In this document: positions 24,514 to 34,620 of the stretch, piece after piece
Layout of the letters: every line of letters begins with the position of its first letter
Position numbering within the stretch: the stretch's first letter is position 1
Assembly: GCA_946557105.1 (NCBI GenBank)
Contig: CAMNSZ010000002.1
Coordinates: forward strand, 186,001 to 250,000
Source of the DNA: an uncultured Lachnospiraceae bacterium
GTDB taxonomy: Bacteria; Bacillota; Clostridia; Lachnospirales; Lachnospiraceae
Direction: 5' to 3'
Length of the DNA stretch: 64,000 nucleotides
The notes under the pieces: generated by a model
Database searches by the model: none
What the model saw: only the letters and a program-made list of their open reading frames with translations
Told to the model about the DNA's origin: nothing
Program-made: the position numbers and the translations under genes

Positions 24514-27177
24514 CTATATTTCTTCCAACAGCTGCTCGAATTCTTCCATACTCATTAATATCTTGCGCGGCTTTGTTCCTCCCTCTTCTCCCACTACGCC
24601 GTATTCGCATAGCTGATCCATGATTCTTGCGGCTCTGTTAAAGCCAATCTTTAACGCTCTTTGCAGGGAACCGATGGACGCTTTATCCTTGTCGATAATA
24701 AACCTGCCGGCTTCGGCAAAATATTCGTCTCTCTCACTGCCGCCTCCCGCCGCAGCTCCCGAGGCTCCGATATTCTGTATCTTCTCCTCGATATCCTCCG
24801 CGTAAGTGTTTCCTAATGTCTGATTTTTGAGGAAATCCACCACATCCGACACTTCCTTGTCCGACACAAAGGCGCCCTGAATACGCGCAGGCTTGGAATA
24901 GCCTTGCGGATAAAAGAGCATATCTCCCTTACCCAGAAGCTTCTCCGCTCCGTTCATATCTAAAATAGTACGGGAATCAACTCCGCTGGATACCGCAAAG
25001 GCAACACGGCTGGGCATATTCGCCTTGATCAAACCGGTAATGACGTCCACACTGGGACGCTGGGTGGCAATAATCAGATGAATGCCCGCCGCTCTCGCCA
25101 ACTGTGCCAGACGGCATATGGATTCCTCCACCTCTCCCGGACACACCATCATCAAATCCGCAAGCTCATCTACAATAATAACTATCTGGGGAAGCTTGGC
25201 AGGAGCCGCCTCACCGCCATTCTCCATCATATTCTCTACTTTCTTGTTATAGCCCTTCAAGTCACGGACATTGAAATCGGCAAATTTCCGATATCTGTCT
25301 TCCATCTCAGTAACTCCCCAGTGCAAAGCGGCAGACGCTTTTTTGGGGTCTGTAACTACGGGAATCAGCAGATGAGGAATACCGTTATATACGCTTAATT
25401 CCACCACCTTGGGATCCACCATGATAAGCTTCACATCATCAGGGTGCGCCTTATAAAGAATACTCATAATCAAGGTGTTTATGCATACGGACTTACCCGA
25501 ACCTGTGGAACCTGCAATTAACATATGGGGCATCTTCGCTATATCGGCAACCACTGTCTTACCTGCAATGTCCTTTCCCACCGAAAACGCAAGATTGGAT
25601 GGAAACTCTTTAAATTCCTTACTCTCCAGCAGATCTCTTAAAGCAACCGTCATATTTTCCTTGTTTGGTACCTCAATACCAATGGCCGCCTTGCCCGGAA
25701 TGGGCGCTTCGATACGGATATCCGTGGCCGCAAGATTCAATTTGATATCGTCGGCAAGCCCCACTATCTTCGATACCTTTACGCCCTGTTCGGGCTGTAA
25801 CTCATATCTGGTGACGCTGGGACCCTGACTGATATCCGTAATCGTTACCTTCACCCCAAAGGTATTCAGGGTCTGCTGCAAACGCATAGCCGTTTCCTTT
25901 AATTCCCTGGTGGAATCTCCGGTAACCGCCGCACCCTTCTGCAGTCTGGACAAAGGCGGAAACATATATTTCTTGGGCGTCCTTTTGGCATCCTCCTGCA
26001 TTTCCTTGCAGAAATCCACATCGTCTTTTACATTCTGCCTCTCCGCAGGCTTTGCCACAGGTCTCATTTCTCCACGGGAAGCCGGCGCGGGCTCCGCAAC
26101 GCCCTCTTTATGTATGCGTATCTGCTCCCCTCCCAGCGGGAACTGCTCTTGAACCGTCTCTTCATTCTGCCCGTGCTGTACGGATTCATACTGCGCCGCT
26201 TTTTGCCGTTCCCCCTCGGGCTCTAAAAGATTTACCTGATGCGCACTGCGGATTTGTATCTTGTCAAAATCAACTGCCGGTTCAGTCGGTTCCGCCGGGC
26301 TCGCCGGTCTGTGCTCCTCTCTTTCAAACTCGTCCTCCAAATATGTAATCTCATGGATATCATCCCTCTTTTTTTCCTCGGACGCTTTCTTTAGGGCAGT
26401 ATCCATCATGACCCCGCTGACTCTTCTCTCCATGCGAAGAATTTTCTCGTTTTCTTTCTCCTCCGCCTTCAGCCTGCGCTCCTCTTCCCTGCGGGAACGC
26501 TGCTCCTCCACAGCCTGTCGCCTAAGCTGCGCATACTCTCTTCTGCGCTCCGCGTCTAAATGAGATTTTTCCCTGATTCGGCTTCCGCCTGATTTAACGC
26601 TGCTTATCAGAGACCTTTCGGTCAATAAAATAATACTGATTACGGAAAGCAGCAATACTACCAATACGGTTCCTATAGTCTCCAAATAGTGATGAAGAAC
26701 ATATGTAAGGCTGCCGGCAATTATGCCGCCGCCCATTCTACCGTCCTTACAATTCTCATAAATAGCCTTTATATCATACTTGTCCATTTGCGTTACGTTA
26801 TTTACGATCAGCTCGCATACCGCTCCAAGCATTACAAAAAGCACTACTCCCGCTATAATTTTCCTAACGGCGCTTAAATTACCTTCGTTGGCGAACCAAA
26901 AAGCCAGCGCCAGAAACAACAAAACCGGCGCCACATATGCGGTAAATCCAAACAAACCGAATAGCACTCCGCTTATCTCATTGCCTACAGGTCCTATTAA
27001 TCCAAAATTGCAACAAAACAATATAACCATTACCACAAACACTACAATAAGACCGATTTCATGGAACAGTGCGCTTTCCTGCATCCTTCTCTGCTCATCA
27101 GCCTTCTTTTTTCCTGTGTTTGACTTACGTTTATTCTTTTGAGAAGATGACGTTTTTTTGCTTGATGTAGCCGCCAT
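24514..27177 (-). CDS. ftsK: FtsK/SpoIIIE family DNA translocase
   Basis: An 887-residue DNA pump that moves chromosome ends through the division or sporulation septum. N-terminal transmembrane helices lie within about 40-190, followed by an acidic/charged linker (about 200-400). The motor domain has the Walker [11 protein letters not shown] and Walker [14 protein letters not shown]. The C-terminal gamma (winged-helix) domain, about the last 65 residues, reads the polar DNA motifs ([20 protein letters not shown]). I chose ATG 27175-27177, with GAGAGG 9 bases upstream; an in-frame GTG two codons earlier is too close to the site. A good promoter lies at 27243-27271. The upstream TepA-like gene matches the ymfB-spoIIIE order of Bacillus. 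Confidence 0.95.
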   Translation of the reverse strand: MAATSSKKTSSSQKNKRKSNTGKKKADEQRRMQESALFHEIGLIVVFVVMVILFCCNFGLIGPVGNEISGVLFGLFGFTAYVAPVLLFLALAFWFANEGNLSAVRKIIAGVVLFVMLGAVCELIVNNVTQMDKYDIKAIYENCKDGRMGGGIIAGSLTYVLHHYLETIGTVLVVLLLSVISIILLTERSLISSVKSGGSRIREKSHLDAERRREYAQLRRQAVEEQRSRREEERRLKAEEKENEKILRMERRVSGVMMDTALKKASEEKKRDDIHEITYLEDEFEREEHRPASPAEPTEPAVDFDKIQIRSAHQVNLLEPEGERQKAAQYESVQHGQNEETVQEQFPLGGEQIRIHKEGVAEPAPASRGEMRPVAKPAERQNVKDDVDFCKEMQEDAKRTPKKYMFPPLSRLQKGAAVTGDSTRELKETAMRLQQTLNTFGVKVTITDISQGPSVTRYELQPEQGVKVSKIVGLADDIKLNLAATDIRIEAPIPGKAAIGIEVPNKENMTVALRDLLESKEFKEFPSNLAFSVGKDIAGKTVVADIAKMPHMLIAGSTGSGKSVCINTLIMSILYKAHPDDVKLIMVDPKVVELSVYNGIPHLLIPVVTDPKKASAALHWGVTEMEDRYRKFADFNVRDLKGYNKKVENMMENGGEAAPAKLPQIVIIVDELADLMMVCPGEVEESICRLAQLARAAGIHLIIATQRPSVDVITGLIKANMPSRVAFAVSSGVDSRTILDMNGAEKLLGKGDMLFYPQGYSKPARIQGAFVSDKEVSDVVDFLKNQTLGNTYAEDIEEKIQNIGASGAAAGGGSERDEYFAEAGRFIIDKDKASIGSLQRALKIGFNRAARIMDQLCEYGVVGEEGGTKPRKILMSMEEFEQLLEEI

Positions 27178-27242
27178 TTTCACTTACCTCTCTATCTGTT
27201 CTAAACACGCATCTGCCCCGACTTCCAAAATGCGCTTCTTTT

Positions 27243-27271
27243 AGTATAACATTTTTATCCCCGCTTGTCAC
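27243..27271 (-). promoter_or_regulatory. Sigma-A type promoter for ftsK and the downstream operon
   Basis: On the minus strand: -35 GTGACA (27266-27271), 17-base spacer, -10 TATACT (27243-27248), about 65 bases before the ftsK ATG. A TGTATACA palindrome at 27274-27281 abuts the -35 region. Confidence 0.6.
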
Positions 27272-27359
27272 CATGTATACAATTTTTTCATGGAATCCGC
27301 CATTATTCCGGTATGCCGGCAGGTTCACCCTTGGTAAACATGTGGGTACATTAATTCTC

Positions 27360-28091
27360 CTACCGCTGTGAAATCATTTCATGAAGCCTGCTTATCGCCT
27401 TGTCAATACCTCCAACCTCGTCGATAATCCCGTTTTTTACCGCCTCTTCCCCCACAAGAATCGTTCCCACATCCTTGGTGAGAATACCCGTCTCCAGCAT
27501 TAATTCCTCAAACCTTTTTCTGTCCACCCTGCAATGCTCGCATACGAAACCCGTGATTCTGTCCTGAATCAGCTTAAAATACTCAAAGGTCTGCGCCACG
27601 CCGATTACCATGCCGTTTGTCCTTACCGGATGAATTACCATGGTTCCGGTAGGCACAATGTAAGAATAGTCCGTACTCACTGCTATGGGAACGCCTATAG
27701 AATGGCTTCCTCCCAGCACCAACGATACCGTAGGCTTACTTAAGGAGGCAAGCATTTCCGCAATGGCAAGCCCTGCCTCCACATCCCCGCCCATGGTATT
27801 TAAAAGTACCAATACGCCCTGAATTTCTCTACTGTCTTCAATAGCGGCAAGCTGGGGCAGAATATGCTCGTACTTGGTAGTTTTGGAATTACTTGCAAGG
27901 TTATCATGCCCCTCTATCTCGCCTATAATGGATATTAAATGTATATCCTGCTTTTGCTCATTCTCATTCAGCGTAAGCTGCCCTAATTGTTCAATCCGCT
28001 GATCCTGATGTTTCTCTTTATCAGCCTTTGTACCGGTCTCCTGTCCGTCACCCTGATTCTCGTTTCGAGCCGTCTGTTTATTGTCTGCCAT
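27360..28091 (-). CDS. tepA: ClpP-fold serine protease, TepA/YmfB-like
   Basis: A 243-residue protein. After a charged, low-complexity N-terminus of about 50 residues comes a ClpP/SDH-type fold: LLNTMGGDVEAGLAIAEML, then SLVLGGSHSIGVPIAVS with a candidate nucleophile Ser, and GTMVIHPVRTNG. It matches the translocation-enhancing protein TepA/YmfB of Bacillus, a ClpP-like peptidase reported to help protein export and sporulation. ATG 28089-28091 follows an AGGTGG site; a longer frame starting 30 bases earlier is less likely. It lies 182 bases upstream of ftsK. Confidence 0.88.
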   Translation of the reverse strand: MADNKQTARNENQGDGQETGTKADKEKHQDQRIEQLGQLTLNENEQKQDIHLISIIGEIEGHDNLASNSKTTKYEHILPQLAAIEDSREIQGVLVLLNTMGGDVEAGLAIAEMLASLSKPTVSLVLGGSHSIGVPIAVSTDYSYIVPTGTMVIHPVRTNGMVIGVAQTFEYFKLIQDRITGFVCEHCRVDRKRFEELMLETGILTKDVGTILVGEEAVKNGIIDEVGGIDKAISRLHEMISQR

Positions 28092-28178
28092 ACATAAACC
28101 ACCTTTCTTAAAGCACCGCAAATATAGGATTTTCCCTCTTATTTTGCGCCAATTCCACGTGATTTATGTGCAAACCCT

Positions 28179-29681
28179 TTAAATATCAAAATCGTCCCCG
28201 TCCTGCGTCTGGTAGTCGTAATCAAGCTCTTCCAGCTCGACTACCTCCAGCTTAAAATCCATCTTCCTTGCCACATGCTTCTTAGGCAGCGGCAGCGGAT
28301 TATCTATATACTTTACGGGCGTTCCCGTCCGAGCCTGCCTTGTGTTTCTCTCTTTTCCACCTGTCATTTCCGCCTCCTGCGTCTTCTCAGCCTCTTCGTC
28401 TTCCCCGGCCTTTTCCGCCTCCTGCGTCTTCTCTGTTTCCTCCGCCTCTTCATCTGCCGGAAGCATTACGTCATCCCGCACGAAAACGCTTGAAACGCCG
28501 ATTCCCGCCAAAATTGCCAGAAAAAGAAACAATATCCGAAAACCCGGCATTTCATTTGTCGTCATACAAAAGCACTGCGCCGCAATCAACACGCCCGAGG
28601 AAAATACCCATGCGCTGATTTTTTCTTTTTTCCTCACGCACCAAAAGCTGAAAATCCCTATACACATCAAAAACAGTAATACACCGATATCCCAATAAAC
28701 TCCTTCTCCATATGAGACGACAGGCAGCTTAAACCCTTTCGGCACATATAAGCTTCCCCATGCGCTAAGCACGCTGAAGAATTCCTTGCCGCTCAAAAAG
28801 GCGTCTGTCAAAATGCAGCAAAAAAACCCCGCCGCCGCACCTGCAAGACAAAGGGCTATAGCCCGAACGCTATGCTTATAGGCTCCGTTTCGTTCTTCCC
28901 GACTGCAGGTCAAAATCCACGGCGCCAACAGCAACAGGGTCACGCCCATAATATCAAGATATATCACAAGTCCTATTACAATTCCCGTAAAAACACTCCT
29001 TGCAAAGCCGCGCCGGCTCTCTTTCAGGCCTCCTGCCGATAAATACAGCGCGGCAGCATAAATAAGCAAAAACAATATATCGGGCGAAAGAAACCTTGTC
29101 TGCGCCGTAAGGAACGGAGAAAACATCATAAAAGCCAGTGTCAAAACAGCCGGAAACGCTCCCGCAAGCCTGCGCACCGCCATATAAAATATAACTGCCG
29201 CCGGCATATATAAAACCGTCTGCAGCCACACGCACACTATAACCTTATTGCCAAATAACAAACATACCATATGCAAAAGCCGCAAATACACGTAAACCGC
29301 GCCGTGCACCACCTGTATTACTTCATGCTCCTGTGTAACCCTTGCAAGCTCATAATAACCTTCATCAATAATGCTTTCCGGAAGATTCCTTATACACAGA
29401 AAAAGCCCTGCGCCTAGCAAAGCCAAAACCGCGGCTCCCTCCAAATAGTAAGGGAGTCTCTTCTTTTCCTGTATCACACGGACCGCCCCCGCAAAAAGGC
29501 GCATAAGAAATACCGAGGCTCCTGCGGCAAACAGACATAAACAGCATAACAAAAGACAAACCGGCAGAGAATATCCCCTTTCATCTCCCCAGAAGGCAAG
29601 CATACAAAACAGGCCGCTTCCAACAGCTATTGTGTATAAAAACCACATGAAATAACCAAATGCATTTTTTTCCCAGTTCAT
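28179..29681 (-). CDS. Polytopic membrane protein, glycosyltransferase-39-like
   Basis: A 500-residue protein with about ten transmembrane helices, an ETEKTQEAEKAG-type Glu/Ala-rich repeat segment (about 405-445) and a soluble C-terminal tail ending in acidic residues. An acidic pair early in the first external loop (IDEGYYELARV, about residues 110-120) fits membrane glycosyltransferases that use polyprenyl-phosphate sugars (PMT/ArnT type, GT-C fold). ATG 29679-29681 starts 2 bases before the stop of the upstream membrane protein, with GAGGAAG as ribosome site, so the two are coupled. The sugar and acceptor are unknown. Confidence 0.72.
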   Translation of the reverse strand: MNWEKNAFGYFMWFLYTIAVGSGLFCMLAFWGDERGYSLPVCLLLCCLCLFAAGASVFLMRLFAGAVRVIQEKKRLPYYLEGAAVLALLGAGLFLCIRNLPESIIDEGYYELARVTQEHEVIQVVHGAVYVYLRLLHMVCLLFGNKVIVCVWLQTVLYMPAAVIFYMAVRRLAGAFPAVLTLAFMMFSPFLTAQTRFLSPDILFLLIYAAALYLSAGGLKESRRGFARSVFTGIVIGLVIYLDIMGVTLLLLAPWILTCSREERNGAYKHSVRAIALCLAGAAAGFFCCILTDAFLSGKEFFSVLSAWGSLYVPKGFKLPVVSYGEGVYWDIGVLLFLMCIGIFSFWCVRKKEKISAWVFSSGVLIAAQCFCMTTNEMPGFRILFLFLAILAGIGVSSVFVRDDVMLPADEEAEETEKTQEAEKAGEDEEAEKTQEAEMTGGKERNTRQARTGTPVKYIDNPLPLPKKHVARKMDFKLEVVELEELDYDYQTQDGDDFDI

Positions 29682-29683
29682 TT

Positions 29684-31330
29684 TCAAACTTCCTCATTAG
29701 ATGCGGATATTACGTTATCCTTCGGTATTATGTCATCACGCTTCTTTCTTTTTGCAAAGCTTAAAACAAGACAATCCGTATACTGTTGTATACCGCAAAT
29801 GACCACGACCAGCAATATTGGCAAAAAAACAAAAAGATATCTTGCCCTTGCTTCAAACAACATTTGATAGAAAAAAACTCCTAGGAAGCTTATAATCAAA
29901 ATTCCTAATTCTTCTCTCTCCCCAGCCTTTAACAGGCAGATTCCCGGAATACCCAGAATGGCGAAAATCCAGACAAGCTGACAAAGCGTGTTATAGCCTC
30001 CCACATCATATCCCGCATCACTTATCCAGAAGATACTTCTAAGCTGCTCGGTAAACGCACTATTGCTCGCCATGGAAGCGGGATATTTCTCATGAATCCA
30101 GACCTCCGTTCTCCAGCCGAAAACCCCATCGTTAAAGGTCATTACCATTTTCTTAAGATAGAAATAAATACTTCCGAAAAAGCCCCTGTCTTTCATCCTT
30201 TCAAAGGCCTTTTGCATTTCTGCCCGCTCCCTGTCGCCTTTGCTCGTCTGAAACTCTCCGAATAGCGCCACATCCTCCTGATTATACCCGCCGGTGGAAT
30301 CTTCGTTCAGACCCATAAGGAAATAATGTGGGAGACCCGCTTCTATCTCTTCATTATATTCCAACCCGATTTCCTCTATAATATGATTGGTATATACCTT
30401 ACTTCCAAAAATAAACGCTACTGTCAAAACAACTTCCGTCAAAAAAAATCCCCACCGCTTCTTAAAATCCGTCAACAGGCAGATACACTCCGTTCCAAGC
30501 AGCGCAATGACAATAATATAAAGATTGGGCTTTATAAAGCCCCCCGCCATTCCAACGGCTACGGACAACAAAATATTTATGATTTTACTCCATATATGAC
30601 CCGCTTTTCTATAAGAGACATAAAAGTAAATACACATAACGGGAAAAATCATTCCGTAGGTATCCGTGTAAGGCGCAATTTTCCATGGGGATATTCCCGC
30701 CAACACCAAATACAGAAAAAACACCGCCACAACGGGCAGCAGCTTCTTCGTCAGTTTCTTGACGGTAAGACAGCAAAAAAAGCCCGCTATAGATATAAGA
30801 GCGCAATTCACCTGTATCCATATAAAATCATTAATATACGGATAATTCTGCATTTCCATCGCTTTACGATACAGCCTGCCCAAGATATAGGCTATGGGAA
30901 TATTATTATGATACATAGAGAAATAGTACTGATATCCCATCTCCTGCTCAAAGGCAATTTCATAAGCGGCGCCCTTCACCACCATAATATCCCATGGAAG
31001 ATGAAAAGCAATCTCTCTTGCGACACGGATATTGACGAAATAAAGAATAAGAAACAAAAGGACAAGCACTGAATTTGTCACCCAATTCATCTGCACCGAA
31101 AGCTTGAAACCCCTGCATTTCCAAAAAAGGAAAACACATATTACCAGTCCTGCAAGAGCTATTATGAAAAGAACCTGATTAGGCAATCTGGTCACAATCT
31201 TCATATCATCCCAATAATCCATGCTGTTACCCATAATCACTACACAAAACAACACAGGGGAAAATATGATTAGCATTAAAATGCTCAGAATGCCAAATAT
31301 TCTGTTTGATATCTTCATGCTTATACCCAT
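29684..31330 (-). CDS. Polytopic membrane protein, probable GT-C glycosyltransferase
   Basis: 548 residues with about 11-13 predicted transmembrane helices. The first large external loop holds MDYWDDMKIVTRLPNQ and a later YHNNIPIAYILGRLYRK, a pattern seen in hypothetical GT-C transferases of Gram-positive glycan clusters. AGGAAAGG precedes the ATG at 31328-31330. Together with the next gene and the GtrB-like transferase upstream (31478-32419), this looks like a small surface-glycan or lipid glycosylation cluster in which the GtrB-like enzyme makes the polyprenyl-linked sugar donor and the two polytopic proteins transfer it. That is inference from family roles. Confidence 0.7.
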   Translation of the reverse strand: MGISMKISNRIFGILSILMLIIFSPVLFCVVIMGNSMDYWDDMKIVTRLPNQVLFIIALAGLVICVFLFWKCRGFKLSVQMNWVTNSVLVLLFLILYFVNIRVAREIAFHLPWDIMVVKGAAYEIAFEQEMGYQYYFSMYHNNIPIAYILGRLYRKAMEMQNYPYINDFIWIQVNCALISIAGFFCCLTVKKLTKKLLPVVAVFFLYLVLAGISPWKIAPYTDTYGMIFPVMCIYFYVSYRKAGHIWSKIINILLSVAVGMAGGFIKPNLYIIVIALLGTECICLLTDFKKRWGFFLTEVVLTVAFIFGSKVYTNHIIEEIGLEYNEEIEAGLPHYFLMGLNEDSTGGYNQEDVALFGEFQTSKGDRERAEMQKAFERMKDRGFFGSIYFYLKKMVMTFNDGVFGWRTEVWIHEKYPASMASNSAFTEQLRSIFWISDAGYDVGGYNTLCQLVWIFAILGIPGICLLKAGEREELGILIISFLGVFFYQMLFEARARYLFVFLPILLVVVICGIQQYTDCLVLSFAKRKKRDDIIPKDNVISASNEEV

Positions 31331-31430
31331 GCCTTTCCTGCACGAGCCCTTCCCATGCGGAAATAGGCTGAATACTTACAGCCTCGCAACATCGACCCAA
31401 ACATATAGGCAAAAGAGGCTGTGTTTTACC

Positions 31431-31480
31431 ATATAGGAATTTTCGTCTTTGCAAAAAGTGCCGCAAGCGGCACTTTTTTA
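31431..31480 (-). terminator. Terminator at the stop codon of the GtrB-like gene, second copy of a shared element
   Basis: A perfect 12-base stem, arms 31453-31464 and 31467-31478, with a 2-base loop, overlapping the TAA at 31478-31480. The adjoining 31431-31452 (ATATAGGAATTTTCGTCTTT...) matches the sequence beside the nfnA terminator at 19493-19542 almost base for base. Confidence 0.8.
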
Positions 31481-32419
31481 TAGTATTTGTTCAATATTAT
31501 ATCGGGGTCTGTGTTTTACCTCAATATAAATCTTACCGATATATTGTCCCACCAGCCCGATTGCCAGAAGCTGTAAGCCTCCGAGGAACCAGATGGACAA
31601 AATAAGAGAAGTCCAGCCTTGAACCACATGTCCGGTAAAATAAGATATCAGAGCATAAATCGCCGCAAGAACCGAGATGGCAATAATGAGGAAGCCCATA
31701 CCTAAAATCAGGCTTATGGGTTTTACACTGAAGGAGGAAATTCCGTTAAAAGCAAGCGCCAGCATTTTTTTTAAGGGATACTTTGACTCTCCCGCCACAC
31801 GCTCCTTACGGTCATAATACACGTTGTCCGTCTGATAACCTATTAATGGCATCATTCCCCTTAAAAAGAGATTCGTCTCCTTATATTGTGAGAATTGTTC
31901 CACCGCGCGCTTACTCATCAATCTAAAATCAGCATGATTATAAACCGTCTTCACACCCATAAGGCTCATAATCTTGTAAAAGCCCTGTGCCGTAGTCCGC
32001 TTAAAGAAAGTATCTGTTTTCCGTTCTCTGCGCACACCATATACAATATCGCATCCCGCATGGAACTTGTCTATCATCTCCTCAATAACCGCCACGTCAT
32101 CCTGTAAATCAGCGTCAATGGACACTGTCACATCGCACATATCCTTAGCCGTAATAAGCCCTGCCGTCAACGCAAACTGATGACCCACATTGCCCGCAAG
32201 CTTTACTCCGCGAACAACGTCAGGGTGTGCTCCATGCTCCTCCTCGATCAATTCCCATGTACGATCCTTACTGCCGTCATTTACAAAAAGAATAAAGCTG
32301 TCCTCTGCTATTTTGCCTTTTCCGATTAAATCCTCCAGCACGCCCCTAAGCGCCTCGGAAGCAATGTGCAGAACTTCCTCCTCGTTATAACAGGGAACTA
32401 CAATTGCCAGTTTATCCAT
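31478..32419 (-). CDS. GtrB/DPM1-like family 2 glycosyltransferase
   Basis: 313 residues. The GT-A domain shows LAIVVPCYNEEEVL at the N-terminus, FVNDGSKDRT, and the metal-binding SIDADLQDD, then HADFRLMSKRA typical of the polyprenyl-phosphate glucosyl/mannosyltransferase group (GtrB, DPM1, ArnC). Two C-terminal transmembrane helices lie at about 230-252 and 264-287. It should load a sugar from a nucleotide donor onto undecaprenyl phosphate at the inner membrane face. ATG 32417-32419 has GAGG 5 bases upstream; the longer frame lacks this. A strong terminator overlaps the stop codon, 148 bases before the first membrane transferase gene. Confidence 0.9.
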   Translation of the reverse strand: MDKLAIVVPCYNEEEVLHIASEALRGVLEDLIGKGKIAEDSFILFVNDGSKDRTWELIEEEHGAHPDVVRGVKLAGNVGHQFALTAGLITAKDMCDVTVSIDADLQDDVAVIEEMIDKFHAGCDIVYGVRRERKTDTFFKRTTAQGFYKIMSLMGVKTVYNHADFRLMSKRAVEQFSQYKETNLFLRGMMPLIGYQTDNVYYDRKERVAGESKYPLKKMLALAFNGISSFSVKPISLILGMGFLIIAISVLAAIYALISYFTGHVVQGWTSLILSIWFLGGLQLLAIGLVGQYIGKIYIEVKHRPRYNIEQIL

Positions 32420-32500
32420 CCTTACCTCATTTCCGTCAGGCAGCATCCCATCTGCCATAACCTTTTTCAAATTTATGCAGGCTTATATAGGCGCCGCTGC

Positions 32501-33784
32501 TTACACGCTCTGCAATGCCTGCTCTAAATCGGCAATTATATCGTCCACATGCTCGATTCCAACGGAAAAACGAATCAAATCCGGCGCTACTCCCGCCTCC
32601 ACAAGCTGCTCGTCCGTCATCTGCCTGTGGGTGTGGCTTGCAGGGTGCAGCACACAGGTTCTTGCATCTGCAACATGGGTGACAATGGCGGCAAGCTTAA
32701 GCTCGTCCATCATCCTCTCCGCTGCTCCTCTTCCCCCTTTAAGCCCAAAGGAAATAACACCGCAGGTACCTCCCGGCATATATTTTTGTGCCAGCTCATA
32801 ATATTTGTTACTCTTAAGTCCGGGATAATTCACCCACGCTACCTTCTCATGCTTTTCAAGATACTCCGCCACAGCCTGTGCATTTGCACAATGCCTTTCC
32901 ATGCGCAGAGACAAGGTTTCCAAACCTACATTTAGCAGAAATGCATTCTGAGGCGACTGTATGGAGCCCAAATCCCTCATAAGCTGTACCGTAGCCTTCG
33001 TAATATACGCTCCCTTACCAAATTTCCGGGTATAAGTAACGCCGTGATAGGAATCGTCCGGCGTGGTAAGTCCGGGAAATTTCTCCGCATTCGCATCCCA
33101 GTCAAAATTACCGGAATCCACAATTGCGCCGCCAACGCACATAGCATGCCCGTCCATATATTTTGTGGTAGAATGAGTGACAATATCCGCGCCCCACTCA
33201 AAAGGATTGCAATTAACGGGAGTTGCAAAGGTATTGTCCACAATAAGGGGAACATTGTGGGAATGCGCAAGACGGGCAAACTTCTCAATGTCCAAAACCA
33301 CTAACGCCGGATTTGCTATCGTCTCTGCAAATACACATTTTGTATTTTCACAAAACGCCTTTTCAAGCTCCTCCTCCGAAGAATCCGGATCTACCACCGT
33401 ACAGGAAATACCCATCTTTTTCATAGTGACAGTCAGAAGGTTAAAGGTTCCTCCGTAAACGGTCGAAGACATTACTACATGGTCTCCCGCCTCACAGATA
33501 TTGAAAACGGCATAATAATTTGCCGCCTGACCCGAGCTTGTCAGCATAGCCGCCACTCCGCCCTCCAGCTCGCAAATTTTCTGCGCCACAAAATCATTGG
33601 TTGGATTCTGCAGCCTTGTGTAAAAATATCCGCTTTCCTCCAGATCAAATAATTTTCCCATCTGCTCAGATGTATCATATTTATATGTGGTGCTCTGGAT
33701 AATCGGCAAAACTCTCGGCTGACCCTTTACAGGCTTCCAGCCCGACTGTATACATATAGTTTCCTTTTTATACTTATTCTCCAT
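32501..33784 (-). CDS. metY: O-acetylhomoserine aminocarboxypropyltransferase (sulfhydrylase)
   Basis: A 427-residue PLP enzyme of the Cys/Met metabolism family, making homocysteine from O-acetylhomoserine and sulfide. The PLP lysine is K208 in THSTTKYMDGHA. Conserved YTRLQNPT (55-62) and SSGQAANYY (83-91) are visible, and the length fits the MetY group rather than the shorter MetB/MetC. GGAGG lies before the ATG at 33782-33784. The upstream gap of 57 bases is too short for a SAM riboswitch or T-box, so regulation is not visible here. Confidence 0.93.
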   Translation of the reverse strand: MENKYKKETICIQSGWKPVKGQPRVLPIIQSTTYKYDTSEQMGKLFDLEESGYFYTRLQNPTNDFVAQKICELEGGVAAMLTSSGQAANYYAVFNICEAGDHVVMSSTVYGGTFNLLTVTMKKMGISCTVVDPDSSEEELEKAFCENTKCVFAETIANPALVVLDIEKFARLAHSHNVPLIVDNTFATPVNCNPFEWGADIVTHSTTKYMDGHAMCVGGAIVDSGNFDWDANAEKFPGLTTPDDSYHGVTYTRKFGKGAYITKATVQLMRDLGSIQSPQNAFLLNVGLETLSLRMERHCANAQAVAEYLEKHEKVAWVNYPGLKSNKYYELAQKYMPGGTCGVISFGLKGGRGAAERMMDELKLAAIVTHVADARTCVLHPASHTHRQMTDEQLVEAGVAPDLIRFSVGIEHVDDIIADLEQALQSV

Positions 33785-33841
33785 GTTAATCCTCCATACC
33801 GAAGCTTATTTTCCTCACCAAAAGTTCCTCTGTCCTTGCGA

Positions 33842-34570
33842 TTATTCATCCCAGTTGTGATATACCGCCTGTACGTCATCATCACCGTCCAATAGATCAA
33901 GCGTCCTCTGCAGGTTCTTCACTGCAATTTCGTCCGTAAGCTCCACGTAATTTTGGGGAATCATTGTAACCTCCGCGCTCAGCATGGGGATTTTCGCCTC
34001 TTCAAGGGCTTCCCTCACTACGTCAAAGCTCTCGGGGGCAGTCAGCACCTCAAAGCTGTCTTCCTCTTCCGCAAAATCCTCCGCCCCCGCATCGAGAGCA
34101 AGCATCATCAAATCATCTGCCTCCAAATCACACTCTTCCTTATCAATAATAATCTGACCCTTTTTATCAAACATAAAGGATACGCAGCCGGGAGTTCCCA
34201 CATTGCCCTGTCCTTTTGTAAAAGCGCTTCTCACATTTGCAGCGGTACGATTCTTATTGTCCGTAAGCGCATCCACGATGATGGCAATACCGTTGGGACC
34301 GTAGCCTTCGTATGTAACATACTCGTAATTTACATTTCCCACGTCTCCCGCCGCCTTTTTGATACCGCGCTCAATGGTATCGTTAGGCATATTGTTAGCC
34401 TTCGCCTTTGCAATTACCGTCGCAAGCTTAAAATTATTGTTGGGATCCGGACCGCCTTCCTTTACGGCAACCGCAATCTCCCTTCCTATAATGGTAAAAA
34501 TTTTGCCCTTTGCAGCATCGTTTTTCTCTTTTTTGTGCTTAATATTTGCAAATTTAGAATGTCCTGACAT
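33842..34570 (-). CDS. YebC/PmpR family protein
   Basis: A 242-residue member of the YebC family: [18 protein letters not shown] at the start, [18 protein letters not shown] and [17 protein letters not shown] motifs are all standard. YebC proteins are transcription regulators in some bacteria, and some members help ribosomes at proline stretches; which applies here is not shown by the sequence. AAGGAG precedes the ATG at 34568-34570. It lies 57 bases upstream of metY and about 50 bases downstream of the CNNM/CorC gene. Confidence 0.95.
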   Translation of the reverse strand: MSGHSKFANIKHKKEKNDAAKGKIFTIIGREIAVAVKEGGPDPNNNFKLATVIAKAKANNMPNDTIERGIKKAAGDVGNVNYEYVTYEGYGPNGIAIIVDALTDNKNRTAANVRSAFTKGQGNVGTPGCVSFMFDKKGQIIIDKEECDLEADDLMMLALDAGAEDFAEEEDSFEVLTAPESFDVVREALEEAKIPMLSAEVTMIPQNYVELTDEIAVKNLQRTLDLLDGDDDVQAVYHNWDE

Positions 34571-34620
34571 TTTTATACTCCTTCTTTTTATTCAAACTAT
34601 TTTAAATCATAGCATTTTTT

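Noticed and set aside
27131..27328. A 65-codon minus-strand frame overlapping the ftsK start
   Set aside because: It spans the ftsK promoter and ribosome site and has no ribosome site of its own.
33785..33841. Search for a SAM riboswitch or T-box before metY
   Set aside because: The gap to the yebC stop is only 57 bases and shows no conserved riboswitch pairing.
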